DNA of 64,000 nucleotides from Puniceispirillum sp965657105 (GTDB lineage Bacteria; Pseudomonadota; Alphaproteobacteria; Puniceispirillales; Puniceispirillaceae), in the NCBI RefSeq assembly GCF_965657105.1, contig NZ_CBFHNB010000002.1, forward strand, positions 3,077 to 67,076, read 5' to 3'. The notes under the pieces are model-generated. The model searched no databases and was not told where the DNA came from. It worked only from the letters and a program-made list of their open reading frames with translations. Shown piece after piece: positions 47,576 to 56,393 of the stretch. Both the position numbers and the translations under genes were made by a program. How positions within the stretch are numbered: the first letter of the stretch is position 1; each line of letters begins with the position of its first letter.

Positions 47576-48550
47576 ATGTCATCACCCATATCATCACCTA
47601 TGCGAGTCCGGTTTACCGATGCCCCAGAAAATGGCATGGCGATTACGGCACGCGGGCTGGCAAAAACCTATGGCAGCACAGGCAACGATCCCAAAGAAGC
47701 GCTGAAAGGCATTGATCTGGATATTCCGGTGGGCTGCGTGTTTGGCCTATTGGGGGCGAATGGCGCGGGGAAATCAACCTTTATCAATATCATGGCGGGT
47801 ACGGTCGTCAAATCAGCAGGCCATATCAGCATATGGGGCACCGATATTGATGAACATCCCCGCCAGGCGCGCGCCAATATCGGCATCGTGCCACAAGAGC
47901 TGAATGTTGATGCCTTTTTCACCCCGCGGGAAACGCTGGAACTGATGTCAGGTTTGTTTGGCGTGCCAAAATCCGAGCGCCGTGTTGATGAAATTCTGGA
48001 TATGGTCAGCCTGACCGAACAGGCTGATTTTTATGCGCGGCGATTATCAGGCGGTATGCGCCGGCGCTTGCTTGTTGCCAAAGCCATGGTGCATAGCCCA
48101 CCGATTCTGGTGCTTGACGAGCCCACAGCTGGCGTTGATGTATCATTGCGCCAGCGCCTGTGGGACAATATTCTGAGCTTGCGCGATAGCGGCGTGACCG
48201 TGGTGCTGACAACGCATTATCTGGAAGAAGCCGAAGCACTGTGTGACCATGTGGCGATCATCGACAAAGGTAATGTCATCACGTCAAAGCCCAAACATGA
48301 ATTGATGCAGGAAACCAGCGTCAAGGATCTGCATCTGACGCTGACCTCGCCACCGCCCGATCCTTTACCCAAGGCGCTGATCCGGCTTGGAGCCATATGG
48401 CAGGATGGCATATTAAAAATCCAGTTCAACCCACGTGAAATCAGCGCTGGCGCGATCATCAGCAAAGTTACCGCTTTGGGGCTTGAAATCGGCGATGTCA
48501 GCACGCAGGAATCCGACCTTGAAGATGTGTTTCTGGCTTTGACATCATAG
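47576..48550 (+). CDS. ABC-2-type transporter ATP-binding protein without adjacent permease
   Basis: A 324-residue ATPase of the DrrA/CcmA-like group. Walker A is GLLGANGAGKSTFINIMAG (about 61), the signature RRLSGGMRRRLLVAKAM (about 156), and Walker B ILVLDEPTAGVD (about 181). A C-terminal domain of about 80 residues follows, ending with QESDLEDVFLALTS, the usual tail of exporters that pair with an ABC-2 permease. No permease lies beside it: a tRNA follows downstream. The ATG at 47576 is preferred over 47543. Substrate unknown. Confidence 0.88.
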   Translation: MSSPISSPMRVRFTDAPENGMAITARGLAKTYGSTGNDPKEALKGIDLDIPVGCVFGLLGANGAGKSTFINIMAGTVVKSAGHISIWGTDIDEHPRQARANIGIVPQELNVDAFFTPRETLELMSGLFGVPKSERRVDEILDMVSLTEQADFYARRLSGGMRRRLLVAKAMVHSPPILVLDEPTAGVDVSLRQRLWDNILSLRDSGVTVVLTTHYLEEAEALCDHVAIIDKGNVITSKPKHELMQETSVKDLHLTLTSPPPDPLPKALIRLGAIWQDGILKIQFNPREISAGAIISKVTALGLEIGDVSTQESDLEDVFLALTS

Positions 48551-48572
48551 TCGCTGGCGTCATAGCGATTGA

Positions 48573-48602
48573 CGGCATTATGGTTGGCGGCATTATGGTT
48601 GG
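48573..48602. repeat. 15-bp exact tandem duplication after the ABC ATPase
   Basis: CGGCATTATGGTTGG occurs twice in a row in the gap between the ABC gene and tRNA-Arg. Confidence 0.92.
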
Positions 48603-48678
48603 CAAACAGGCCATAACCATTTTGATAGGATAGTTTTGACAAAATATTGCGGCACCTATTTCCATTGATGCTAAAAGC

Positions 48679-48712
48679 TTTAGTTGGGGCTTGGCTTTAG
48701 TTGGGGCTTGGC
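48679..48712. repeat. 17-bp exact tandem duplication upstream of tRNA-Arg
   Basis: TTTAGTTGGGGCTTGGC occurs twice exactly; a partial third start (TTTGGCTGGC) follows. Confidence 0.92.
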
Positions 48713-48760
48713 TTTGGCTGGCGCACAGTGTATGTCTTGAGCCTGTCCATATGAATGAAC

Positions 48761-48840
<80 letters not shown>

Positions 48841-48887
48841 CTTCACATGTTATCAATAGATTAAACAAGAACTGCTTTTGCGATGAA

Positions 48888-48905
48888 GTATAGTTTTGAC
48901 TATAC
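48888..48905 (+). terminator. Stem-loop downstream of tRNA-Arg
   Basis: GTATAGT-TTTG-ACTATAC forms a perfect 7-bp hairpin, followed closely by a second short palindrome and a run of seven T near 48925, consistent with a tRNA transcript terminator. Confidence 0.5.
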
Positions 48906-49076
48906 TACAATTTGTAGTTTGGCCGTTTTTTTCTAAAGCAACGCAAGCAAGGCATTAAAAGTGGGCACTAAACCAGTTCAAAAATGCTTTACAAAGCATC
49001 ACAAAAGTTCACGCAACAGCATAACAGCGCAAAATCCCTAAAACAGGTTGTATGACGCTTAAATTGCTGTGTGCCG

Positions 49077-50384
49077 CTAAGCCACTTTCTCGTTACGCTT
49101 TCGCATCGCATTAACGATTAGCACATAGGCTGTACCAATCATTCCGCCCAACATAACAGCCATAACTAGCATCATCAATCGATTGCTTTTGATCTCAAAC
49201 TCTGTTGCTGCAACTGTCATCACTACAGCAGAAAAGTCATCCCCCCTCATCACAGGGGTGTCAGCAAACAATACTTCAGCCCGTTCAAGCGTTTTGTCCT
49301 GCTCTAGCTGGCGTTTCTTTTTCTCTAACTCAACTAGCGCATCTAAAAACTCTTTATTTTTTTCAACACGCTGTAGTGTTCTATCTTGTTCTAAAGCTCT
49401 TTTTTTCTGCTCCAGCTCAAGCAAGCCGCTTGTAAACGCTCCCTTATCATCACGCGACTCAATTAGCTCAATCTCCTTTTCAATTGCTTCAAAACCACGC
49501 AGATAAAAGGGAGTGTCAGTTTTAACGTTGGCAACCATTCCGTTCTGAGCATTGAATGTTTGAGCCTCAATAGTGTTTTTTGCCACTCCCAATTTGCGTG
49601 CTATTGCCGCTTGCTCCCGCAAAAATGCTAATCTGTTTTTCGTAGATATTTCATAATCAACAACAACATTTTTGATTTGAGTTTGTACATCCTCAAGTTC
49701 AAACCCTTGCTTCAACTCGAACTCTTTCATTTCTTTATAAAAATCAAGTTTTGTGTTCTCAATAGCGGTTGATATGTCTTCCCTCTCAAACGTCTTCTTC
49801 TTTTGAGCTGCCGCTAGCGTTGTTGTGAAATCAGCTTTAATAATCTCTCTGACATTTTTGTTAGCATTCACTTTCACATCTGCCAGCACATTTAACCATT
49901 TTTCTTGATCATTGAACTCAAATTCTATTGTCCAATGCCTGCGGCTCTCGCCTTTAGCTGTTCCATCAACATTTATTGGGGGCAGCAAACTTATACCTGC
50001 TGCAAGTTTAACAATAGCTTTGTTGAAGTCTGTTTCTGTTTCGTAATCATTTTTGTCTAAAACATCATGCTTACGAAAGGCGTCTTCAAACAGCAATCTA
50101 GTGTCAATCTGCTCTAAGAACAAATTTCTTAAATTAGCGGGTTCAACCTCAAAAAAACCAAGAGAGTTCGATATCTGATAGGGGTTAGCCATATCAGATG
50201 TGATTGGCTTTACCTCAGTTTTTGCAATGAACGACGGCGCTGGTTGGGTGAAGAAAAAACCTAAAACACCCAAAACAGCCATCACAATGACAGCAGCGAT
50301 TTTGAATTTGCCATCCCAAATAGTTTGGAAAAATTCCAATAAATCGATTTCGTCAGAATATGGCGCTTGATTTTCGTTATTCAT
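49077..50384 (-). CDS. Wzz-like polysaccharide chain-length determinant protein
   Basis: A 435-residue protein with the Wzz/PCP layout: N-terminal membrane segment (about 27-46, IAAVIVMAVLGVLGFFF), a long periplasmic coiled-coil part, and a C-terminal membrane segment (LMMLVMAVMLGGMIGTAYVL, about 402-421). The N-terminus DEIDLLEFFQTIWDGK is typical. An internal repeat is visible: LELEQKKRALEQDRTL and LVELEKKKRQLEQDKTL about 30 residues apart. It would set O-antigen or capsule length, yet no polysaccharide genes are adjacent. GGGA precedes the ATG; translation is likely coupled to the microprotein two bases upstream. Confidence 0.8.
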   Translation of the reverse strand: MNNENQAPYSDEIDLLEFFQTIWDGKFKIAAVIVMAVLGVLGFFFTQPAPSFIAKTEVKPITSDMANPYQISNSLGFFEVEPANLRNLFLEQIDTRLLFEDAFRKHDVLDKNDYETETDFNKAIVKLAAGISLLPPINVDGTAKGESRRHWTIEFEFNDQEKWLNVLADVKVNANKNVREIIKADFTTTLAAAQKKKTFEREDISTAIENTKLDFYKEMKEFELKQGFELEDVQTQIKNVVVDYEISTKNRLAFLREQAAIARKLGVAKNTIEAQTFNAQNGMVANVKTDTPFYLRGFEAIEKEIELIESRDDKGAFTSGLLELEQKKRALEQDRTLQRVEKNKEFLDALVELEKKKRQLEQDKTLERAEVLFADTPVMRGDDFSAVVMTVAATEFEIKSNRLMMLVMAVMLGGMIGTAYVLIVNAMRKRNEKVA

Positions 50385-50386
50385 AA

Positions 50387-50485
50387 TTAGAGTCCCAGCA
50401 CGAAAATTAAGGCTGCAAATGATAGAATGAAAATCACAACAAAACTTAAAATTAGAGCTTGTGCCCAAAAGCTATAACGAATCAT
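50387..50485 (-). CDS. 32-residue hydrophobic microprotein upstream of the Wzz-like gene
   Basis: A short frame with an excellent ribosome-binding site (GGAGG, six bases before ATG). It encodes 32 residues: a short polar start MIRYSFWAQ, then one membrane-spanning segment ALILSFVVIFILSFAALIF ending VLGL. Its stop lies two bases before the Wzz-like ATG, giving tight translational coupling. I know no family for it. It could assist or anchor the chain-length protein, or act as a leader that sets Wzz translation. Evidence is the ribosome-binding site, hydrophobicity and spacing. Confidence 0.65.
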   Translation of the reverse strand: MIRYSFWAQALILSFVVIFILSFAALIFVLGL

Positions 50486-50658
50486 TTCGCACCTCCGGAT
50501 CAAAATTGTAGGAAACGGGGATGTTAAAAAAGATACTTAAATTACTAGTAATTTTTACATATATTATTTTTTGCTAAAAAATATAAACTTATTCTAATTA
50601 ACTCTTGCTTCAAAAATTAAAAGCATTGGCAAAAAAAATAAAAAAGAAAGAGATTGTT

Positions 50659-50958
50659 GTGATAGAGAATTACAAACAGTTACTTTCAAAGCGGCGACTA
50701 AGCCCCAGCCTTTTTTTGATTGAAATAGTAGAAAAACTTTTGTGTCAGATGCCAGGGGAAACACCTTTTGGCATTACTGAGCTTTACGAAAGTTTGGCAC
50801 ATCCTAAGCCTACGTTTTCTAGTTATAGAAATACGTTATTCGCGCTTAAATCAGCAGATTGCATAGTAGTCCAACCCTCAAAAGAAAAAGCTTCAAAGAA
50901 GAGTGTTAGTTTAAATGAAGAATTTCGTAGTCAAATTGAGAGAGAGGTTTACGGTTAG
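50659..50958 (+). CDS. Small winged-helix-like protein, function unknown
   Basis: A 99-residue protein from GTG at 50659 (a TTG at 50605 would add a lysine-rich stretch of 18 residues). The middle part, FLIEIVEKLLCQMPGETPFG then ITELYESLAHPKPTFSSYRN, followed by LFALKSADCIVVQPS, reads like a helix-turn-helix with wing, so a DNA-binding role is possible. It diverges from the microprotein/Wzz pair and may regulate it. No family recognised; the start is uncertain. Confidence 0.5.
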   Translation: MIENYKQLLSKRRLSPSLFLIEIVEKLLCQMPGETPFGITELYESLAHPKPTFSSYRNTLFALKSADCIVVQPSKEKASKKSVSLNEEFRSQIEREVYG

Positions 50959-51231
50959 ATTTTGCTTTTCTTATCACAGAGCCTATGCGGTTAAAAACAG
51001 ATAGCGATTTAGACTGCTGACTTTACAATATGCTTGTGTACGTAAAGCAGCAGCGCACAGTTCACTCTCTACCAAACAACTTAGACGAGAGGTGCAACAC
51101 AGGGCTTGGCTTGAAAAAAACTTGAGGCAGTCACAGCAAGTAAGAGACAGTAGAAAAAGAGTTCTTGAGCTTTACACTGAAGCAGCATAGGTCAGCATGT
51201 CTTCTGTAATAACAACGGCGATATACTTCAT
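50959..51231. other. Gap with a start-less open frame
   Basis: About 270 bases. On the plus strand a frame without a start codon (about 51003-51190) encodes a basic, coil-like stretch including LSTKQLRREVQHRAWLEKNL and ends in TAG. It may be the tail of a lost gene. Confidence 0.3.
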
Positions 51232-51714
51232 CTAATACAATATGTCCGTTGCAAGTTCATTCAAGAACTTTGATCGGCTTACCTTTGCATTGACGCCTAA
51301 AGTGCCTTGATGGTGCCATCGAATTACATTTTGAACTGGAACAACATACACGTCCATACTTGGGAACTTTTCGATGTCTGTCAGGATAAAACCCATTACG
51401 CCAGAGAGTTTTTCCTGAAAGCCGCTTTCGTTGAATTTTCGACCAGAGCCGACCTGGTTACTCGGTGTGAAATAAACACCGCCTCTAGTGATCGATCTCA
51501 CCTCCCATAAACCACCATTTGGATCTTTCAAATCATACCCTGCACCCTCTGATGGAGCTAGTTCCCATCCCGGGTGATCCCATTTTAAGCGCCGTTCGAT
51601 TATAAAAGAAACCCTTCTTCCGTCTGTGAAATATTCTCGCACGTCTTCTTTTGTGACACGAAATGCTTCTGAGAGACTGTCTACATCCCAGTCGATTTTG
51701 AAACGATTTTCCAT
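51232..51714 (-). CDS. Probable type II restriction endonuclease
   Basis: A 160-residue protein directly downstream of a DNA methyltransferase (60-base gap, same strand). The middle has a plausible PD-(D/E)XK-like core: GAGYDLKDPNGGLWEVRSIT (about 60-79), with Asp and Glu about 10 residues apart and a basic residue after the Glu, followed by GGVYFTPSNQVGSGRKF. It would cut the site protected by the neighbouring methylase. The family name and target are not recognisable to me; the call depends on context plus this motif. The ATG at 51714 is preferred over a GTG at 51723. Confidence 0.6.
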   Translation of the reverse strand: MENRFKIDWDVDSLSEAFRVTKEDVREYFTDGRRVSFIIERRLKWDHPGWELAPSEGAGYDLKDPNGGLWEVRSITRGGVYFTPSNQVGSGRKFNESGFQEKLSGVMGFILTDIEKFPSMDVYVVPVQNVIRWHHQGTLGVNAKVSRSKFLNELATDILY

Positions 51715-51774
51715 GGTACCCACCGTTCATGTTTAGGCAGGTAATGAAGCAATTTTTTTTCTTTAAGTCTAGCA

Positions 51775-53013
51775 CTAGTGACGTCGCAAAAGCACAATCC
51801 TATTGGTATTCGTGCCTTTGGAACCATTATCGACACCCCAACAATTGGCAGTTTTTGTAAAATCTTGTTGGTTAACCATAACACCCAGTTTTTCAAATGG
51901 TAATCCGTTGGCAGCCGCTAAGACGAGATCCTCTAGGAAGATAGACTTGTTTCTAACCTCACCAACTTCGAAGGCAACATGTCCACCACTGCACAATATA
52001 CGTGACATTTCTGCTAAAACTGAGTGAACCATTTCTGTCCACTCCTCCGCCTTTTTATGCATCGAAATTTTAACTTGCTCGGGGTCTATCCCAGCAAACC
52101 AGCATCTTAGCCAGTTATCGGCAGCATATTGAACGATATCAAGAAACGGAGGAGATGTAACAACGAGTTTCACGCTGCCGTCTTCGATTCCACTTGTATT
52201 CCACGCAGATCCTACAAAAAGGCGGCTCTTAGTCTCGCTCAGAACACAGCCGTCTCTTAAAAGAGACTTAGACTTTTTGCCTATTATATTTTTGATATCT
52301 CTTACTGGCGGACTTAAGCCTAGCTTTTCGTTTATCTTAAGTTGAGCCTTTATCGAAACCGCTTGATTTGGAGGCATCGATCTGCCTGAGAAAAAACCGG
52401 GAGAATGTCCCGACAATCTATTGATCGAAACCATTCTGATCCAATCGATTACTGGGTCAGGTTGTAAATTTGAGAGCGGGGCAAGCTTAAGCAACAAGTC
52501 CTTTAAACCCTCTAACCCAGCTAACGTCTCAGGGTGATAAAACGCCAACAATTCTTCACTGATATCGTTTTTAGGATTTATAGGCAGTCCAAGAAGTGTT
52601 TCATCAATTTGTTTCTGGCTTATTGGATGCAATCGAGGGCGTGTTAGCAACACAGAAAGTGGATTAATATCGTTCCCAAATGCTTGACGCCCCATTAGTG
52701 CTGCCTGAACAGGTGTTGTTCCTCGCCCCATGAATGGATCATGAACGGCATCGCCAGATGCAGTGAGTCTTTTGATAAAAAACTCAGGCAGTTGCGCCTT
52801 GAAGCAGGCTCTGTATGAAATCTCATGAATTGAATGGGATTGACGCTGTCCTGATGTCCAGTATTCATTTATGAAATAGTGGGTTTCGTTACGTGAAATT
52901 ACCTCCGTTTCTTTCCCAAATTCCTTGAACTTTACCAAGCCACCAATGAAATCGGCTTCAGGAAGCTTAGCGTCAACTGTGTCGACTCGTTCAAACAGGT
53001 GAAGTTGGTTCAT
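51775..53013 (-). CDS. Site-specific DNA methyltransferase (N4-cytosine/N6-adenine type)
   Basis: A 412-residue amino-methyltransferase. The SAM-binding motif is DPFMGRGTTPVQAALMGRQAFG near residue 90 (cited within DPFMGRGTTPVQAALMGRQA). The catalytic motif is VVTSPPFLDIVQYAADNWLR near residue 283; the TSPPF form is typical of N4-cytosine methylases. Motif I precedes the catalytic motif with about 190 residues between, which presumably include target recognition, so the order differs from the common beta class. AAGGAG precedes the ATG. With the next gene it makes a restriction-modification unit on the island. Confidence 0.88.
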   Translation of the reverse strand: MNQLHLFERVDTVDAKLPEADFIGGLVKFKEFGKETEVISRNETHYFINEYWTSGQRQSHSIHEISYRACFKAQLPEFFIKRLTASGDAVHDPFMGRGTTPVQAALMGRQAFGNDINPLSVLLTRPRLHPISQKQIDETLLGLPINPKNDISEELLAFYHPETLAGLEGLKDLLLKLAPLSNLQPDPVIDWIRMVSINRLSGHSPGFFSGRSMPPNQAVSIKAQLKINEKLGLSPPVRDIKNIIGKKSKSLLRDGCVLSETKSRLFVGSAWNTSGIEDGSVKLVVTSPPFLDIVQYAADNWLRCWFAGIDPEQVKISMHKKAEEWTEMVHSVLAEMSRILCSGGHVAFEVGEVRNKSIFLEDLVLAAANGLPFEKLGVMVNQQDFTKTANCWGVDNGSKGTNTNRIVLLRRH

Positions 53014-53275
53014 GAGTTCTCCTTAATACGAGAATTTTACCACAGAGTGCTATCGTAGGTAATAACAAACTTATGGCTTATGCGGTGGCATACACTAAGT
53101 CACGCTAGGTCGTGGGCGATACATTGTTGCTTCTGTCTTGATACCCTTGTTGGCATCAACACATGGGGGCTCTGCCTTGAGAAAATTCTCTTAACGTATT
53201 ATAGCCAAAATATACACATACTATTGAAATCACTCTAAATTATTGTTAATAATTGAAAATATTTGTAATCTATTT

Positions 53276-53324
53276 CCTCCGAAGGCAAAGGTTAGAGGTT
53301 CGAGTCCTCTCGGGCGCGCCAATT
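53276..53324 (+). repeat. Right att-like repeat: tRNA-Arg 3' fragment
   Basis: This fragment starts CCTCCGAAGGCA and ends GGGCGCGCCAATT. It matches 48792-48840 at 44 of 49 positions. No 5' half precedes it, so it is not a functional tRNA. Two of the five differences fall in the acceptor strand (CGGGCGC versus CGGGTGC). Confidence 0.85.
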
Positions 53325-53654
53325 TTTTTCAATAACTCATCTGCCATTAAGGACACAGGGCTGGCATGCAAACAATATATGACGGCAAAGACAGTTGAAA
53401 ACATTTGCTAACGCATTTTCCATAATGAGAAACTGGCCAAACAAGGCATTTGTTGGCCCAACCTCATGTTTTTATGAGTGAAAAGATTGCATCCACAATG
53501 ATGGAGTTGATGCACGAGCCTAACTTACCATCAACCCCCTTTACACTTATGTGATAGTCCACCGGACTAAGCAAAAATTATCTGTGGCAGTATTATCAAA
53601 AAATTCAAACCACTCATCGCTGTTTACCCTAGATTTAAAGTATACCAGCCTTAA

Positions 53655-53702
53655 ATTAAACCTTTCAAAAGAGGCTGTTTAGCACTCACTAAAAGGTTTA
53701 AT
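53655..53702. repeat. 11-bp perfect inverted repeat
   Basis: ATTAAACCTTT (53655-53665) and AAAGGTTTAAT (53692-53702) are exact inverse complements with a 26-base spacer. Could be an operator or a weak bidirectional terminator; no transposase is near. Confidence 0.6.
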
Positions 53703-53773
53703 CAGCCATGTGATTATGGCATCAAGCCACCTTTTTAAAAACGTGTTTGTTATCCCCCGCCAAAGATATTTTG

Positions 53774-53779
53774 TATAAT
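53774..53779 (+). promoter_or_regulatory. -10 hexamer upstream of the PhoX-like gene
   Basis: TATAAT, 85 bases before the ATG. No consensus -35 or Pho-box repeat was recognised. Confidence 0.4.
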
Positions 53780-53864
53780 TTCTTTAGTATTTTAGACATG
53801 AAATTGTAACGAAAAGATTGGAAAACGAACGCCTACTAAATCAACTCACCAAAAGGTTTTCCAA

Positions 53865-55922
53865 ATGAAACAGTTCATACTTACTGCACTTTTGAGTACC
53901 ACTCTTTTATCGTCTTCACTGACTTTTACAGCAGTTGCTGATAGCCATGGCTCGCATAAAGCAATTGGGGAAACAAGCGCACTGATTCCCGAAGCTGGTC
54001 TTGCAACAAAGCCTCTAAAAGATGGTGAAAGCGCAAACACCAACTTCCCATTCGCAAACTTCAAAGCCATTGCTACTGTTGGTGAAATTGATGCCGAATC
54101 AGGGTTGGCGTTGACAGGCTATCCAGATGGTCAGGCAGCCATGCTTGCAGATGATCAAACCGTCCGGGTTGTCTATCAGAGTGAATCTTACGCAACAATG
54201 GGTCGCGCCCCGCAGCCTGAGACATACCCATGGCAGATGAAGAATGGTGTTTCCTTTACAGGTTCACATATCCACACAATTGATTATGACAGAGCAAAAT
54301 TTGCAGATTTCATGAACAATAAGAATATTGCAAAGGACATGGTCATAGGTTCAGGAAAACTGTTTGACACGGTATATAACGGTTTTGGCGAAATCGTATC
54401 TGCACCGTCTTTTGACCCCGCCTACCTTTCAGGCAAATGGGGCAACCAAACGCGTCCAGATGGAACTTTAGTGCAATTCAAGCCCGACTTTCAGTTGAGT
54501 GAAGCAGATTATTTCTTCCAAAGCTTCTGCGGTGCTTGGTATGAGCAAGCCAATAAATATGGCGATGGCATTGGGTTTTCCGATGATGTATGGCTGACAG
54601 CTGAAGAATGGGAAATCGGACAAATGTTCCCAGCTGGAAAGTATGATTCAGCAGCAACTCTTGGCCTAGCAAGTGTCGTTGTCGATATTGCTAACCGTAC
54701 GGCTTACACCGCTCCTGCGCTTGGCCAGACCGGGTACGAGAAGCTCATGCCTATCAATTCAGGTCATAAAGACTATGTGGTTATCGTGGCAGCTGGGTAT
54801 AATCACGGCCAAGAACCTGCGCCAAATCGTATCTATGTTGGCATGAAAGACCGTCATGCAGATGGCAGCAAAATTAACTATGCAACCGCAAATGAGCGTG
54901 ATGCTTTCCTTGCACGTAACGGTTTGTTGCATGGTAAGATTTACGGCCTAGCACTTGCCCCTGAAGTATTTGCTGACCTTGGCATTGAGGTGAAGCTTGA
55001 TGCGAAAATGGTAGATGACTATATGAAAGATGCTACTGCGCCAAACGATTTTGACGGTCGTTTTTATCCTACATCCTATCAGTGGTCAGGTTTTGATAAG
55101 CCATTAGCTGTTCAAGACACAGAGATGATGTTGTGGGAACATGAAGATGAGCAGCCAGAAGGATATGTATTCTTCAATGGTGATACCAAAACTGAACATC
55201 CTGCTGCTGACCCTTCAGGAGCCGCACGTTATTTCCAGAACATGACTGATGAAGGTGGTTTGCTTGCTTTTGACCTTGGCAACCTTGCCAAGGCTCTGAA
55301 CGCAGCCAACGGTGAGCTTCCTGCATTCCTTGATGTGTCTGTTAAGCGTTCTGTTGCAGCAGTAGATGGTGCATTGACACTAAAGCTTGGTGGCGAAGGT
55401 AAGACTAAGGATGGCGATGCTTCTATCCATATGGAAAAAGGCGTTGCTAAGATGGTTGCACCTGATGGCCTGTATTGGGCAAAAACTAGCGATGGTGACT
55501 ATCTGATTGTTGACGAAGATTCAGGAAACGATTTCGGCGAACGCAAATATGTGCTGACAATCGATAATGACATGAATGTCACTGATGCGCATCTTCTTGC
55601 GATTGCAGGTGGTAAGTATAGCTCACGTTATGAAGCAGGTGTGTCAGCACTAGGTGGTGCTTTCACAAAGCCAGGCACAACTGAATTTTCAGGTTCATGG
55701 CCTGTGACTGCTTTGATTGAAAAGAAGGCTGATGGGTCTTTCTATTCAATGGAAGAGTTGCAAGGAACAGCTCGCCACGATATTCGCAGCAAAATCAGCA
55801 CCGCTGACCAAACCTATATTGGCGTGGTTCAGGCTCGTCCAGAATCAAGTGGTTCTGTAGAAGCACATGGCGGTGATGCAGGTGGACAAATCTTTATGTT
55901 CACCATGAACCCTAATAAATAA
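53865..55922 (+). CDS. Exported PhoX/DUF839-like protein
   Basis: A 685-residue exported protein: signal peptide about 1-25 ending in TFTAVA, then a mature start DSHGSHK. The segment HKDYVVIVAAGYNHGQEP, then RIYVGMKDRHADGS and RNGLLHGKIYGLALAPE, fits the DUF839/PhoX-like beta-propeller family (YVG-x-K, GL-x-x-GK-x-YG). An earlier WLTAEEW matches the family's E-E region. PhoX members are calcium/iron phosphatases, but metal ligands cannot be confirmed here, so activity is open. A strong terminator follows; it is a single-gene unit. Confidence 0.55.
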   Translation: MKQFILTALLSTTLLSSSLTFTAVADSHGSHKAIGETSALIPEAGLATKPLKDGESANTNFPFANFKAIATVGEIDAESGLALTGYPDGQAAMLADDQTVRVVYQSESYATMGRAPQPETYPWQMKNGVSFTGSHIHTIDYDRAKFADFMNNKNIAKDMVIGSGKLFDTVYNGFGEIVSAPSFDPAYLSGKWGNQTRPDGTLVQFKPDFQLSEADYFFQSFCGAWYEQANKYGDGIGFSDDVWLTAEEWEIGQMFPAGKYDSAATLGLASVVVDIANRTAYTAPALGQTGYEKLMPINSGHKDYVVIVAAGYNHGQEPAPNRIYVGMKDRHADGSKINYATANERDAFLARNGLLHGKIYGLALAPEVFADLGIEVKLDAKMVDDYMKDATAPNDFDGRFYPTSYQWSGFDKPLAVQDTEMMLWEHEDEQPEGYVFFNGDTKTEHPAADPSGAARYFQNMTDEGGLLAFDLGNLAKALNAANGELPAFLDVSVKRSVAAVDGALTLKLGGEGKTKDGDASIHMEKGVAKMVAPDGLYWAKTSDGDYLIVDEDSGNDFGERKYVLTIDNDMNVTDAHLLAIAGGKYSSRYEAGVSALGGAFTKPGTTEFSGSWPVTALIEKKADGSFYSMEELQGTARHDIRSKISTADQTYIGVVQARPESSGSVEAHGGDAGGQIFMFTMNPNK

Positions 55923-55940
55923 CGACAACATAATAATGAA

Positions 55941-55970
55941 GAGAGGCGTGCGACTACGCCTCTCTTTTTT
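55941..55970 (+). terminator. Strong Rho-independent terminator after the PhoX-like gene
   Basis: GAGAGGCGT-GCGACT-ACGCCTCTC is a perfect 9-bp stem followed directly by six T. Confidence 0.93.
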
Positions 55971-56080
55971 GCCTTAATAACAAATACCCTCAATAATAAA
56001 TACTATCTCTCAACAATAATAACCAATCACCCTTTAACCGCCTTCTTGAAGTCGTGTTTGTCGTCACCCACTGGGGTCAG

Positions 56081-56110
56081 TTTTATCAACCTAAATTTTA
56101 TCGACCTAAG
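56081..56110. repeat. 15-bp tandem pair
   Basis: TTTTATCAACCTAAA followed by TTTTATCGACCTAAG, 13 of 15 identical. Confidence 0.85.
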
Positions 56111-56131
56111 TTTAATCACCCCCAACATAAC

Positions 56132-56155
56132 ACTGAGTATAAAACTGAGTATAAC
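56132..56155. repeat. 12-bp tandem pair
   Basis: ACTGAGTATAAA followed by ACTGAGTATAAC, 11 of 12 identical. Confidence 0.85.
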
Positions 56156-56393
56156 TTACCCCGTGGGCCGCCACCGCCATGATCATGTCCTACAAAGCGT
56201 TTGGGGTGAAAACATTACACATTTAAAATGATACCACCCGATATGGCAGAGGAAGCTGGCACAAAACACTTCATCTTCTTGACATACGCGATGGCATTGC
56301 TACAAAGTTCATACGGTTTATTAATATAATGAATACACTAATACGCTTTATACAATCGGTTTGATGATTGTTCTCGTTACCTGTTTTTTATGA

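Larger units (their letters stand above)
53014..53864. other. Gene-free stretch around the right att repeat
   Basis: About 850 A+T-rich bases. Contents seen: the att-like repeat (53276-53324), a hairpin of GGCCAA/TTGGCC type near 53431-53454, an 11-bp inverted repeat (53655-53702) and a TATAAT at 53774-53779 upstream of the PhoX-like gene. No supported ORF. Confidence 0.5.
55971..56393. other. Gap with two tandem duplications
   Basis: About 420 bases without a supported gene. It holds a degenerate AATAAT-rich run and the tandem pairs at 56081 and 56132. A start-less minus-strand frame near 56180-56215 spells a Gly/His-rich stretch (FVGHDHGGGGPRGK), perhaps a gene fragment. Confidence 0.4.

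Noticed and set aside
53276..53324. A second tRNA-Arg gene
   Set aside because: Only the 3' half is present; the upstream sequence has no D-arm or acceptor 5' strand.
53655..53702. Inverted repeat as an insertion-sequence end
   Set aside because: No transposase gene or target-site duplication nearby; more like a hairpin or operator.
53740..53864. Pho box before the PhoX-like gene
   Set aside because: No paired CTGTCAT-like repeats with the right spacing were found.
56046..56231. 61-residue plus-strand frame in the gap after the PhoX-like gene
   Set aside because: It consists partly of the 15-bp and 12-bp tandem repeats and has no ribosome-binding site.
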